Source: JAJDXO01 sp965207535 (GTDB taxonomy: Bacteria; Pseudomonadota; Alphaproteobacteria; Rhodospirillales; UBA2165). From it: a stretch of 64,000 nt of DNA. The notes beneath the pieces are model-generated. The model searched no databases and was not told the origin of the DNA. It was given only the letters and a program-made list of their open reading frames with translations. How positions within the stretch are numbered: the stretch's first letter is position 1; each line of letters starts with the position of its first letter. Positions 47,007 through 56,202 of the stretch are shown piece after piece. A program made the position numbers and the translations under genes. The stretch lies in contig CBDBMR010000013.1 in assembly GCA_965207535.1 (NCBI GenBank), positions 297,122 to 361,121 on the forward strand, given 5' to 3'.

Positions 47007-47390
47007 TTGGCCGTGCCGCTGCTGCGGACATTGGGATGGACACCCCAGAGGATGGCGGTCGAGTGGAAAAAGATCGACATCGCACTATTCGACAGACTCC
47101 CGCGCGATGATAAAAGCTTGGCGGTAGTCATTGAAATCAAAAAACTCGGCCTTTCTTGTCTATCGGCTAACACGCAGGCTGCAGGGTATGCGCGTGTGTC
47201 TGGGCGCGAGAGATGTAATCGCCTTGTCGTAACAGATGGAATTCGCTATGGCGTCTATTTCCGAAGGGCTGACGGTTCGTTTCCGGCGTCCCCGACCGCA
47301 TACATGAATCTCAACTGCATGATTGGATTCTACCCGGTCTTGGGTTGCGAAGGGACACCCAAGGCGCTCAGTCTGTTGGCTGCGGACTGA
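47007..47390 (+). pseudogene. Truncated HsdR-N-like (PD-(D/E)XK) domain
   Basis: About 127 residues reading PLLRTLGWTP, KKIDIALFDR, VVIEIKKLGL, QAAGYARVSGRERCNRLVVT and DGIRYGVYF. The order Asp ... Glu-x-Lys and the 'LVVTDG..YGVYF' strand are those of the type I restriction HsdR N-terminal nuclease domain. The helicase part is absent and the 5' end has no clear start. Either a solitary nuclease domain or, more likely, a broken restriction gene. Confidence 0.6.
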
Positions 47391-47616
47391 CAGGCCGAAT
47401 AGAACTCAAGTGTCATCCGAGCATTCGATCGTAGACGCTGGTAGCAAGTGAGTGAACGATGTGGCAGCAGCGAGCGATGAAGGAAGCGGCAACACTGTCC
47501 GCGCAGGGCCAGGGCGTGCGGCGCGAGAGTCAGATTCATTGGGTGGGAGCGGCTGGGGTGAGCCGGTCGTAGGCCGCGGTTGCAGGCAGACGAGAAGTTG
47601 CGACGAGGGTTGACTC

Positions 47617-48276
47617 ATGGCGGTGCACACGTTTGTTGAAATAGAAATGCCCGAAGCTGAAGATTTCGCTGATTTGACTGGTATTCGATATGATTTGGAG
47701 AGTGCACGTTCTTTTGCCAAAAGGCTTCAGAGCGAAATCGAGAGAGAAAAGCCGGACTACGAGCTTGTTGATGCGCTTACGACAGCGATCTTGGTGAGGT
47801 ACAGTCGTCCATTCTCTAAGGGTATTCGTAAGTGGCCGAAAGAAGACGCACTGGATGAACTGAGTGAGGACCAGCGCGATAAGCACGATAGATTACGGCT
47901 CTTTCGTGACAAACACATTGCTCATTCGGTAAACGTCTTCGAGGAGAATCAACTCATAGCTCGATACGTGGAGGGACGTGAATACTCGGAGGGTGTCTAT
48001 TCGGTCGAGTGCCAGCACGGCCGGATTGTTGGTTTGAGTTCTAGTGAAACTGAGAGCGTAATTGATCTCGCGACGGCCATGATCGAATACGTTGATCGTC
48101 TCTTGGTTATCGAGAAAGAGGCTCTTCTAACTAAAGTCAGATCGATTTCGTTTGCTGACCTATTGTTGAAGAGAAGAAATCGAAGGCACTTGTCCTCCAG
48201 TGCGGACATCAAGAAGGCAAGACCAAAATCGAGAAATCCGATGCACGATTGTTCCGGTCCAAGGAAGCCCAAGTGA
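47617..48276 (+). CDS. Hypothetical protein, HEPN-like
   Basis: 219 residues with GAGGG before the ATG. The segment HDRLRLFRDKHIAHSVN contains R-x(5)-H-like spacing seen in AbiU2/HEPN proteins ('RDKHIAH'). Helical N-terminus, basic C-terminal tail (LLLKRRNRRHLSSS). AT-rich. No partner gene in an operon. Function unknown; an RNA-targeting abortive role is a guess. Confidence 0.6.
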   Translation: MAVHTFVEIEMPEAEDFADLTGIRYDLESARSFAKRLQSEIEREKPDYELVDALTTAILVRYSRPFSKGIRKWPKEDALDELSEDQRDKHDRLRLFRDKHIAHSVNVFEENQLIARYVEGREYSEGVYSVECQHGRIVGLSSSETESVIDLATAMIEYVDRLLVIEKEALLTKVRSISFADLLLKRRNRRHLSSSADIKKARPKSRNPMHDCSGPRKPK

Positions 48277-48639
48277 GCGGCTTACAGCGAGGTTTTCCAA
48301 CAGCTCTACGAACGATTTGATTTCAGGAATTGCTAACCCTGTCTCTCGCGACAACACGTCATCGAATCCGGCCGACGAAGTGGATTGGCGAGATGTGACG
48401 GAACCGCCTGATCGACCAGTGCGATTTCTTCATCTATTTCCGATGTCAGGTCCATCGAGCCCGTGGCCACTGCACAGGCGGGTGTTGAAATACCAGAGAC
48501 ATGCGCGTCCTCGTCGAATATCCGCTCTCCCTCCGGGAAATTTTTGACAACTGATTTTGCGTCGATGGTAATTGGCCCCGTGCATGCTTGAATGCAGGCA
48601 ACTATATTCGACCTGTCGAACTAACATGGAGAAAGTGTT
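48277..48639. other. Intergenic region
   Basis: About 360 bp with no supported gene on either strand. The last 40 bp hold the GGAGAAAG ribosome site of the DUF2188 gene; no repeats noticed. Confidence 0.4.
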
Positions 48640-48864
48640 ATGCCCAAGAAAGCCCAGCATGTAGTTCCAAGCGGTAGAAAGTGGAGCGTGCACAGCGCTG
48701 GGGCTAAGAAGGCAAGTGGGATATTCTCTACTCAAAAAGAGGCAATTGAGAGGGCACGGGAAATGGCGAAGCGCCAGGAGACCGAGCTCTATATTCATGG
48801 GCGCGATGGAAAAATTCGTGAACGAAACAGCTATGGTCGCGACCCATATCCGCCCAAAGGATAG
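48640..48864 (+). CDS. DUF2188 protein
   Basis: 74 residues. HVVPSGRKWSVHSAGAKKAS, then FSTQKEAIERAREMAKRQET and LYIHGRDGKIRERNSYGRDP, is the complete DUF2188 pattern (V-x-P-x-x-x-x-W-x-V ... A...A-x-x-x-A ... G-x-I-x-x-R-x-S-Y-G-x-D). Small beta-alpha protein of unknown function. Lies 3 bp before the next gene, so the two are co-transcribed. Confidence 0.85.
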   Translation: MPKKAQHVVPSGRKWSVHSAGAKKASGIFSTQKEAIERAREMAKRQETELYIHGRDGKIRERNSYGRDPYPPKG

Positions 48865-48867
48865 AAC

Positions 48868-49509
48868 GTGGCAACCAGCCAATTTGAACGGTCAGTCTTT
48901 ATAAATTGTCCATTTGACAAGCAGTATGCCCGCCTTCTGGTGCCCCTTACGTTTTGCGTCGTGTATTTTGGATTTACACCGCGTTTGGCCAGCGAGGGGC
49001 TTGACGCGGGAGAGAACCGTCTAGAAAAAATAATCGAATTGATAAAGGGCTCGATGTACTCAATCCACGATCTTTCAAGGTGCAAGTCCTTGCATAATGG
49101 CGAGCCATTTCGAATGAACATGCCCTTCGAATTTGGTCTTGATATGGGACTTCGGCACAGCGGAGTCGAACCGTTCGAGGGCAAGAAGTTTCTGATTTTT
49201 GAGGAACAACGCTACGATCTCAAACCTTCGCTCTCAGACATTGCAGGAATGGATCCTCAACCTCACAAGAACGACTATCAGCTCATAATCAAGAAAGTAC
49301 GAGAATTTTTTCATGCTGAGGCTGGTGTTCGAACTGTCGGGCCCGCCAAATTGGCGTCTGACTACGCAACATTTCTTGGTTGGATGACTGAAAAGAAAAT
49401 CCATGAAGGACATTCGAAAAAGGAGGCTCTAGACCTGCCAACAAGCGAGCGGTTGGAAGAGATGAGATCCTGGGTTGAGCTAGGCATGCCTGTCAATTTC
49501 GGACAATAG
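48868..49509 (+). CDS. Conserved 'FINCPFD' family protein, possible TIR/deoxyribosyltransferase-like fold
   Basis: 213 residues. The start SVFINCPFDKQYARLLVPLT, then GFTPRLASEG, IIELIKGSMYSIHDLSR, RMNMPFEFGLDMGLR and KFLIFEEQRYDLKPSLSDIA form a family I know from many islands. The first strand, the 'SIHDLSR' strand and the 'MPFEFGLD' helix resemble TIR and nucleoside 2-deoxyribosyltransferase folds, where the Glu would be catalytic. That link is inference. Operon partner of the DUF2188 gene. Confidence 0.65.
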   Translation: MATSQFERSVFINCPFDKQYARLLVPLTFCVVYFGFTPRLASEGLDAGENRLEKIIELIKGSMYSIHDLSRCKSLHNGEPFRMNMPFEFGLDMGLRHSGVEPFEGKKFLIFEEQRYDLKPSLSDIAGMDPQPHKNDYQLIIKKVREFFHAEAGVRTVGPAKLASDYATFLGWMTEKKIHEGHSKKEALDLPTSERLEEMRSWVELGMPVNFGQ

Positions 49510-49751
49510 ATGAGAGCCGCTAAAGTTCGAATCCTAAACAAGAGAATTGGACCTGCCAGTCGATGGGTAAGGCCGGATACACGCCGGCCATGAACCAAGG
49601 CGGCCTTTATCCCGATGACGGCTATTACCCGCGAGCCCGTTTCGGTTTTGGAACACGTTGAACTTGAGTAGAATCAACGCAAAGTTATTCTCCTTCACTG
49701 CCAACTGTGGTCGTGATGTTCGAGAGACCAAAGACCGGAAGGGAGTTGTTC

Positions 49752-50123
49752 ATGAAAAGAGATATGGACCTTGTCCGCGAAATCCTTCTGCAGACCGAAG
49801 CGACCGAACCCGGAAAGGTAATCAGGCTTGACCTTACCGGCTACAGCGAGGCGGAAATCGGGCTGCATGTAGAACTCATGATCGAACATGGGCTGATCGA
49901 AGGGGTAACGGTTCCAAGCGGTGACGGTCCAGCCCACAGGATTCTGACATACAGGATCGACAAAATGACCAACGACGGCCATGATTTTTTGGATAATGCC
50001 CGAAATGATACAATTTGGAAAAAGGCAAAACAGAAATGCCTTGAGGCAACGGGCGAACTCGCTCTCGACGTCCTAAAAGGGTGTTTGGTTGAACTTGGCA
50101 AGCAGGCCATCGGCCGGCCCTAA
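49752..50123 (+). CDS. DUF2513 protein
   Basis: 123 residues from MKRDMDLVREILLQTEATEP with GGGAG upstream. The ending DGHDFLDNARNDTIWKKAKQ is diagnostic of DUF2513, a winged-helix-like family common in phages and islands. The centre (HVELMIEHGLIEGV) fits the recognition region. Probable DNA-binding regulator; no target site identified. Confidence 0.88.
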   Translation: MKRDMDLVREILLQTEATEPGKVIRLDLTGYSEAEIGLHVELMIEHGLIEGVTVPSGDGPAHRILTYRIDKMTNDGHDFLDNARNDTIWKKAKQKCLEATGELALDVLKGCLVELGKQAIGRP

Positions 50124-50263
50124 GTTGAAAGCGTTCGGGATAGGGTGAAGCGCCCTGCCTTGGTGGATTACGCCTCAGTGTCGTTTCAAATGAGCCCCCT
50201 GCCAGCAAGGGTTTTCTTCGCAATATTGCCGACGTTCAGTAGACACGGCTGCGGCATTGAAAA

Positions 50264-50371
50264 ACAGCGGGCTGCGCCCACCTTGCTGATGCGTACCTTA
50301 TCGAAGCGGTGGAGAAGGTCGGCCGGATCATTGCAGTCCAGATGCGAATCCGACATACACTGTGCTGTTGA
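50264..50371 (+). pseudogene. 3' end of a tyrosine integrase
   Basis: 36 codons reading TAGCAHLADAYLIEAVEKVG, RIIAVQM, matching the C-terminus of the integrase at 43611-44804 (TAGYAHLADGHLVEAAEKVG). The catalytic Tyr is Cys here. Nothing upstream continues the match. A right-hand scar of a lost element. Confidence 0.8.
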
Positions 50372-50401
50372 CTGGCACCTCAAATATGGCCGAAGACCCT
50401 A

Positions 50402-50917
50402 ATGCCCAAAAGCGGGACAACCGAAACCCGACCCCCGGTTCCGGCGGAAATCAAACGCCGCGTATTGGTTGAAGCAGGCCACCGTTGCGCCATACCCACC
50501 TGCCGCCATATCGAAATTGACGTCCACCACATCATTCCTTGGAAATATTGCCGAGAGCACAAATACGAAAATCTTATTGCCTTGTGCCCGAATTGCCACC
50601 GTCGCGCTGATCGAGGAGACATTGATCGCAAGAGCCTACGCCTCTACAAGGCAAACCTGCGGTTCATTCATGATAAGTTCTCCCAATTGGAGTTTGATGT
50701 TCTTTTTGAAGCGTACAATTCGCCATCCGGGCAGCCTATCTTGTGGCCAGCATTTATGCTCATTCTAATCAAGAGGATATTGGATGCGGGGTATATCGAA
50801 TGCCACCGGCGAGGGGATCATACGACGGTATCTGGTTTGCCAATATCACCAGACCGTCTGTACATCACAGAGAAAGGAAGAGAATTTATCGAAGACGTTA
50901 GCATAAGAGAATTTTAG
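50402..50917 (+). CDS. HNH endonuclease
   Basis: 171 residues. CAIPTCRHIEIDVHHIIPWK, then CREHKYENLIALCPNCHRRAD, is a complete HNH motif with its zinc-binding Cys pairs and catalytic His. The C-terminal 80 residues (winged-helix-like, LIKRILDAGYIECHRRGDHTT) may bind DNA. Stand-alone HNH enzymes of this size occur in restriction and phage-defence loci. Confidence 0.88.
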   Translation: MPKSGTTETRPPVPAEIKRRVLVEAGHRCAIPTCRHIEIDVHHIIPWKYCREHKYENLIALCPNCHRRADRGDIDRKSLRLYKANLRFIHDKFSQLEFDVLFEAYNSPSGQPILWPAFMLILIKRILDAGYIECHRRGDHTTVSGLPISPDRLYITEKGREFIEDVSIREF

Positions 50918-51003
50918 TCAACGACTCGAAATAAAACTGAACTACAGGCATCGGATACATCCCCTCATTGGCGATACATCAGGAGCCTTTTGATGCTAAT
51001 CTT

Positions 51004-51627
51004 CTAACTCCCATCATTTTTGCGGACATTTGAATCTGGCATTACGCTTACCTTTCGTAACGACTTGCTCCTTTTGTCGTAGGTTACAAGAGCGGTGTTT
51101 CCGCTTCCTCCTTCGGGATTCAGGTTGATTGCAATCTTGCTGTCTGACCTCTCGGAGTGGCACGACTCAATGAAATCCAGAAATGCTTCTATGCTTGCGG
51201 AATATTCCTCTTCCGAACAATCCTCGGGAATCAGTAGTTTCACCACCTTTCCATCATCAGACGCTGCGTACACTGCGAACAGCATAGAGTATTCAGGCTT
51301 CTTTACGCCTGATGCAGTTATAATGCTTGCCTGAATTTTCCGATCTTCCGAGAATAACTTCCCCCAAAGCGCTTTTAGGGTTTTATTGAGGCCATGGTAA
51401 TGGTCCTTTCCTGCCTCTTTCAAAAAACTGTCGAAATAAGGTTTCAGCAAGACAACCGCTATGGCGGGGAAGGCAAGCCATTCGATGCCCGCCTGCGGAC
51501 TTGGTTCACGAGAGACCCGCTCCAGCCTGAGAGAGTCGACGTTCACGCTGGCACAAAACTCATCCAGGAGCCCGGCGGGCACCTCGTTATAGTGAAGAAG
51601 TGCGATGTGAGGATTGGTGTCGACCAC
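51004..51627 (-). CDS. Hypothetical protein upstream of no clear operon
   Basis: 207 residues, no family recognised. A hydrophobic stretch (WLAFPAIAVVLLKPYFDSFL) near residue 50 could be a membrane segment or a buried helix. The C-terminal half is mixed alpha/beta (YSMLFAVYAASDDGKVVKLL). Lies on the same strand 80 bp downstream of the MmeI-like gene, so it may be its co-transcribed partner; AT-richer than that gene. Confidence 0.6.
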   Translation of the reverse strand: MVDTNPHIALLHYNEVPAGLLDEFCASVNVDSLRLERVSREPSPQAGIEWLAFPAIAVVLLKPYFDSFLKEAGKDHYHGLNKTLKALWGKLFSEDRKIQASIITASGVKKPEYSMLFAVYAASDDGKVVKLLIPEDCSEEEYSASIEAFLDFIESCHSERSDSKIAINLNPEGGSGNTALVTYDKRSKSLRKVSVMPDSNVRKNDGS

Positions 51628-51707
51628 TATTCCAACTCCGAATTAGCCCCAGGTCATTGTGAACCCAATGCCACCGAACGTACTGACCACATTTGGCGAT
51701 CATGTCA

Positions 51708-54488
51708 TCACTTTCGCCGTCGGCGCGGTTTCTTCTTCATTCCGATTTCCAAGGGCGCCCGCATCTTTTCGTACAGCATGAACAGGTGTTCGACGCGCTC
51801 GCGCTCGGACGCGAACCCGGTACGCCGGTAGAGCCGGTCCACGGCCCGGTCGAGCGCTTGATGCGCCCGGCGCAGGTTCGGCGGCATTAGGTCAGGATCG
51901 TATAGGTCGGCAAGGGTTGCGTCGGGATGAGCGGCGCGGGCATCGAGCACGGCCTGGGCGAGCGGTTCCAGTTTCGACAGGTCTACACCTTTGGGCGGCA
52001 TCGGGAAGGTGTTGTAGACGACGCCGACTGAATACATGTAATCGCTTTTCATGCGCCCGGTTATCGTTCGCATCCACGCCATGTGCATGGCCGAAGTGAG
52101 CAGCGCGAAATCAGTAAGAGTTGCGTTGGGAAGGAGTCTGAGTTTCTCGCTCGGAATCACCGGTGGTTCAAGATATCCAATCGGTACATAGTCACGGCGT
52201 TCTGAACTGGTCTGCGGAACAATTAGGAATGGATACTCCGGGACCACCGTTACGCCATAAGCGCTTGGATAGTCTGCAAGCCGTTTTGTAGTTTGCCTCT
52301 TGCTTTTCCCCCGGAACTCGCGAACCGCCTTCAGTCTCTCAGCAACCATAGGCAAGCTGCGTAGCCTCTGGGGCGGAATCTCGGCTGTATGGAGAATCCA
52401 ACGCACGTCACCGCGAATAAACTCGCGGGCACCCGGAAACGGTCGGAAGTATGGTTCCGCACGTGGTTCATGTTCGAGAAAGGACACTTTCTCTTCACTC
52501 GAAAAGGTCAGGTTTCCGTCTTCAAGCGGTTGTGTGCCTGTAATCAACTGTCCCATCCCGTTGATCGGCCCGCTTTCCTCCCGCACCACCAGATGCGGGT
52601 CGGACTGCCCGCCCGCGTCGAACAGGTACGGCGACAGCGTCGCGTAACGGCTTTCCTCCGGGTCGCCGTTGATGTCAGGATAACTGAACAGCCGCTTTTC
52701 CGCCCGTGCGGCCTCCCGCCGGTCGAGGCCGAGAATGACCACATGCACATGCGCCTTGCCGCGCGCGTCCGATCCCCAGGCGAAGGTCCGGTGGGCGAAG
52801 GCGATCTCCAGCTTGCAGCGCTCGAACAGGATCGGCCATAGCTGCGCGACCTGCTCGCCTTGGGTGATCGAGTTGGTGGCGACGAAGCCAATCCTGGCAT
52901 CGCCGCCCTTCACATACTCTCCCGCCTTGATGAACCACGCGGCGACGTAATCGAGCGTGCCGCCGCTCTTACCGAGCGTGGCGATCCCGTGTACTTGCGC
53001 GCGCTGGTCCGCCGTCTGATACTTGGAGCCCACGAACGGCGGATTGCCGAAGACGAAAGAGCAATCGCCCGGCGGCAGCAGATCGGACCAGTCGGTTTCC
53101 AGCGCATCGCCGTGGACGATATGCGGCGATTTCTCGAGCGGAATGCGGACGAAGGTCTCACCGAGCGCAAGGCTCAGCCGGCTGTTCATGATGTGGTCCA
53201 TCATCCACAGCGCGGTCTCCGCGATGCGGGCGGGGAACTCGCCAAGCTCGATCCCGTGGAACTGGTCCACGTCGACGCGCGACAGCATCTCCGCCAGGGC
53301 GTCGAGCTGGCCGGTGGCGTACACCTCCTTCAGCACCTCGATTTCGAGCAATCGCAATTCCCGGTAGGCGATGATGAGGAAGTTGCCGCAGCCGCAGGCC
53401 GGGTCGAGGAAGCGGAGCCGACCGAGCCGTTCCTGGAAGCGCAGCAGGTCGGGCCGGCGGCGGTTATCGCGCCGCGCTTTCAGCCGGGCGAATTCGGCCC
53501 GCAGGTCGTCCATGAACAGGGGCTCGATCACCTTGAGGATGTTCTTCTCGGTCGTGTAGTGCGCCCCCTGGGCGCGGCGCTCCGCCGGGTCCATGACCGA
53601 CTGGAACAGGGCGCCGAAGATGGCCGGCGAGATGTTCGACCAGTCGAAGCGGCAGGCGTCGAGCAGCGCCGCGCGCATCCCTGCGTCGAAGGATGGAATC
53701 CTGAGCGGTTCGTCGAACAGCGCGCCGTTGACGTAGGGAAAGCGGGCGAGGTCTTCGTCGAGGGTCGCCGTGCGCCCGTCCTCCGGCGTGTCGAGCACCT
53801 CGAACAGTTGCGCGAGCCACGGCCCGAGGTCGGACCCGTCCTCGCTCGTCCGCGTCTCGATGAAGTCGAGAAAAATGTCGCGCGGCTCGAAAATGCCGGT
53901 ATCGTCGGCGAACAGGCAGAAGACGATCCGCACCAGGAAGCGTTCGAGATCGTGGCCGCGGTAGCCGGCCGCGTCGAGCGCGTCGTGCAGCCGCCCGACC
54001 AGCTCGGCGGCCTCGATGTTGGCCGGGTGCTGGTCGCGGAACGTCCGGCGCTGTACCCCGAGGATGAAGCCGAACGACTCGACATGGGCGGGCAGGTCCG
54101 CGAGCGGGAAGGCGGCGGTTTCCCGCTCGTCGAGATCGTGAAGCTCGAAGGTCTGAAAATCGCTGACCAGGATGAAGCGCGGGCGCTCGCGTTCCGGCAG
54201 CGCGTCGAAATACTCCCCGGCCTGTTCGTAGGCCTTGCCGAGATCGCGCCCGGCGCTCTTCTGTTCGACGAGCAGCACGCCCGGCCAGAACAGGTCGATG
54301 AAGCCCGAGTGGTTGTCCAGCTTGGCGACGTGTTGCTCGTAGCGGGCAACGTTCCGCCGTTGCACCCCGAACACGTCGAAGAAGGCGTTGTAGAAGCTCT
54401 GCGTCTCGCCCTTTTCGTAGGCCGCGTCCTTCCAGTCCTCGGCGAAGACGGCGGCGCGGGCGCGAACCTCGTTCCAAGACAGGCGCAT
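51708..54488 (-). CDS. MmeI-like restriction-modification enzyme (type IIG/IIL)
   Basis: 926 residues, matching the 919 of MmeI. The N-terminal nuclease motif GFIDLFWPGVLLVEQKSAG has Asp65, Glu75 and Lys77, the same D-x9-E-x-K spacing as in MmeI. The central N6-adenine methyltransferase has LDPACGCGNFLI (AdoMet motif) and FGNPPFVG (catalytic NPPF). The C-terminal third is the target-recognition and dimer region. One protein therefore cuts and methylates; recognition cannot be read from sequence. Start at ATG after an in-frame TTG. It looks intact, so the host DNA should carry its methylation. Confidence 0.88.
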   Translation of the reverse strand: MRLSWNEVRARAAVFAEDWKDAAYEKGETQSFYNAFFDVFGVQRRNVARYEQHVAKLDNHSGFIDLFWPGVLLVEQKSAGRDLGKAYEQAGEYFDALPERERPRFILVSDFQTFELHDLDERETAAFPLADLPAHVESFGFILGVQRRTFRDQHPANIEAAELVGRLHDALDAAGYRGHDLERFLVRIVFCLFADDTGIFEPRDIFLDFIETRTSEDGSDLGPWLAQLFEVLDTPEDGRTATLDEDLARFPYVNGALFDEPLRIPSFDAGMRAALLDACRFDWSNISPAIFGALFQSVMDPAERRAQGAHYTTEKNILKVIEPLFMDDLRAEFARLKARRDNRRRPDLLRFQERLGRLRFLDPACGCGNFLIIAYRELRLLEIEVLKEVYATGQLDALAEMLSRVDVDQFHGIELGEFPARIAETALWMMDHIMNSRLSLALGETFVRIPLEKSPHIVHGDALETDWSDLLPPGDCSFVFGNPPFVGSKYQTADQRAQVHGIATLGKSGGTLDYVAAWFIKAGEYVKGGDARIGFVATNSITQGEQVAQLWPILFERCKLEIAFAHRTFAWGSDARGKAHVHVVILGLDRREAARAEKRLFSYPDINGDPEESRYATLSPYLFDAGGQSDPHLVVREESGPINGMGQLITGTQPLEDGNLTFSSEEKVSFLEHEPRAEPYFRPFPGAREFIRGDVRWILHTAEIPPQRLRSLPMVAERLKAVREFRGKSKRQTTKRLADYPSAYGVTVVPEYPFLIVPQTSSERRDYVPIGYLEPPVIPSEKLRLLPNATLTDFALLTSAMHMAWMRTITGRMKSDYMYSVGVVYNTFPMPPKGVDLSKLEPLAQAVLDARAAHPDATLADLYDPDLMPPNLRRAHQALDRAVDRLYRRTGFASERERVEHLFMLYEKMRAPLEIGMKKKPRRRRK

Positions 54489-54714
54489 CAATCCATACTT
54501 CTTGGCTCGAAGTTACACCGCTCGCACCTCACGCGGAATTCTTTGTTGCTGACTTGAAGCGACATGCGACCACGAAGAGCAGGGCCCGCGACGGCCATTA
54601 CCCAACCCGTAGTTCGGATGTTAGCGTGGACCATAGCTGTAGTGCCCCGCACCGGTTAACCACCATCGCGACGGCCGGGCAGAGTCCACTTCACTGACCA
54701 TGTCGCAACACTCA

Positions 54715-55167
54715 TCACTGAGGCAACGTACGTTGGTGAGGTTTCGTTAGACAGTCAATCAATTCCCTGCATGGGCGGAAATTCCGCATCATTCCAGAAC
54801 CGGTGTGAACGCGAAAACGTAGCGTGTGGATATCCTTCCCGCCGAAGTATCGCCAGAATTTCTCTCGGAAGACACCATACGGCAGGAAGTCTATGTTCAT
54901 TGTGCTATCGGGCAGAATCTCTTGGTCCCAAGTAACACTGTCAAAGGACCTGCGATTTCGTTTTCTGCCGATACACCAGTCGGTTGCATGAATGATGATT
55001 GGCCGTTTGCCCGAATTTAGGATTCCAAGCCGCGACCAGTGCGAAGGGTCGTTGACCTGGATTTCAAGCTTAAGGCGCCTTGCCGCGCGGCGGTTGGAGT
55101 ACCAGTCCACACCACGCAAGACCAACGGGGTTGGAGGTGTCAACGACTGAAAATCGGGAACTGCCAT
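54715..55167 (-). CDS. Hypothetical protein downstream of higA
   Basis: 150 residues from MAVPDFQSLTPPTPLVLRGV, 14 bp after the higA stop; the frame is also open upstream through higA but only in an antitoxin-overlapping shadow. Beta-rich (RLKLEIQVNDPSHWSRLGIL, IIIHATDWCIG). Family unknown. It might be a third operon gene or a neighbour caught by read-through. Confidence 0.5.
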   Translation of the reverse strand: MAVPDFQSLTPPTPLVLRGVDWYSNRRAARRLKLEIQVNDPSHWSRLGILNSGKRPIIIHATDWCIGRKRNRRSFDSVTWDQEILPDSTMNIDFLPYGVFREKFWRYFGGKDIHTLRFRVHTGSGMMRNFRPCRELIDCLTKPHQRTLPQ

Positions 55168-55181
55168 CGATTCGTATTCCG

Positions 55182-55487
55182 CTACGCCGCCGACTTCCGT
55201 GGCGTCACGCGTTTCGCGATCTCCCGGCCCGCCGCGATCTCCGCCTGGCGAAGCTCCCATGTCTTCTGCAAGTTCAGCCAAAGTTGCGGCGTCGTCCCGA
55301 AATACCGCGCCAGCCGCAGCGCCGTGTCCGCGCTCACCCCCCGCTGGCCGTTCAGGATCATCGTCACCCGGTTCACCGGCACGCCCAGCGCCTTCGACAG
55401 CGCGTTGGCCGACAGCCCGAGTTCATCGAGCTCGCCGCGCAGGATTTCGCCGGGATGCACCGGCCTCATTCCGTTTCTGGCGTTCAT
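55182..55487 (-). CDS. higA: HigA-type antitoxin, second pair
   Basis: 101 residues. RPVHPGEILRGELDELGLSA, NALSKALGVPVNRVTMILNG, then DTALRLARYFGTTPQLWLNL is the standard HigA HTH. Follows higB by 12 bp. It likely binds the inverted repeat upstream of the operon. Sequence distant from the pair at 26 kb, so cross-neutralisation is unlikely. Confidence 0.93.
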   Translation of the reverse strand: MNARNGMRPVHPGEILRGELDELGLSANALSKALGVPVNRVTMILNGQRGVSADTALRLARYFGTTPQLWLNLQKTWELRQAEIAAGREIAKRVTPRKSAA

Positions 55488-55499
55488 GTCAAATCTCCC

Positions 55500-55778
55500 T
55501 CAGTGATAGTCCACGATCTCCACATCGCACGGTCCTTCGTCCGTCCAACGAAAGCAGACGCGCCATTGCACGTTGATCCGAATGCTGTGTTGACCGGCGC
55601 GGTCGCCGCGCAGTGCTTCCAGCCGGTTGCTCGGCAACGCGGCGAGGTCGCCAAGCGTCTCCGCGTTGTCCAGCAAGACCAGCCGGCGCACGGCCTGACC
55701 GGCGAAGCCCTGGTATGCCGCAACGCGCCGCCCCTCGAAGAAGCGGCGCGTATCCCGATCCTTGAAGCTCCGAATCAT
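55500..55778 (-). CDS. higB: HigB-type toxin, second pair
   Basis: 92 residues. MIRSFKDRDTRRFFEGRRVA, LVLLDNAETLGDLAALPSNR, LEALRGDRAGQHSIRINVQW, RVCFRW and VEIVDYH give the full HigB pattern. Toxin-first order. An mRNA interferase in this family. Confidence 0.93.
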   Translation of the reverse strand: MIRSFKDRDTRRFFEGRRVAAYQGFAGQAVRRLVLLDNAETLGDLAALPSNRLEALRGDRAGQHSIRINVQWRVCFRWTDEGPCDVEIVDYH

Positions 55779-55797
55779 ACCTGCCGACCGTACTGAA

Positions 55798-55814
55798 TTT
55801 TACGCCTTCCGTAA
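55798..55814. promoter_or_regulatory. Inverted repeat upstream of the second higBA
   Basis: TTTACG and CGTAAA are separated by five bases, 20 bp before the higB start. Position and symmetry fit a HigA operator. The stretch between this repeat and 56165 holds no supported gene. Confidence 0.5.
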
Positions 55815-56165
55815 AGGAAGCTGGGGATCAACGTATGCTCGCGTTGCTGTCGGTATGGCGTCCGTGCGGTCGGACGACGGGTTGGCACGTAACGGCCGGG
55901 GTAATGTGCGGCGGCATGTCCGCCGCTCGGTTCTGCGGCGAACAGAGTCGTTTAATGATGGCTGCTCCCGGCGGTGATGGGCATGCCCGCACCGCAACCG
56001 ACAGTGCGGGCCGAGCGATTGACGCTGAGCGACAGCAAGACGCCCAGCATTGATCCGCTAACTCGTGCTTCCTATAGTGCCGCCCGGAACCGGCCCCTCC
56101 CCATGACTGGAGGCAAGTTGGGTCTCACGTCACACTTGCTACCCCCTTTTCTCGCCGGACAAGCA

Positions 56166-56186
56166 GAGGTCAACTTAATTGACCTC
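56166..56186. promoter_or_regulatory. 8-bp inverted repeat before a HEPN-like gene
   Basis: GAGGTCAA and TTGACCTC flank CTTAA; the repeat ends 16 bp before the ATG, just ahead of the GGAG ribosome site. Placement mirrors the hairpin before the GIY-YIG-like gene at 17.8 kb. Operator or translational hairpin. Confidence 0.5.
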
Positions 56187-56202
56187 CAAGCAGGAGAAAG
56201 AA

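Noticed and set aside
52860..54557. 565-codon plus-strand frame
   Set aside because: Antisense of the MmeI-like gene, with no family match of its own.
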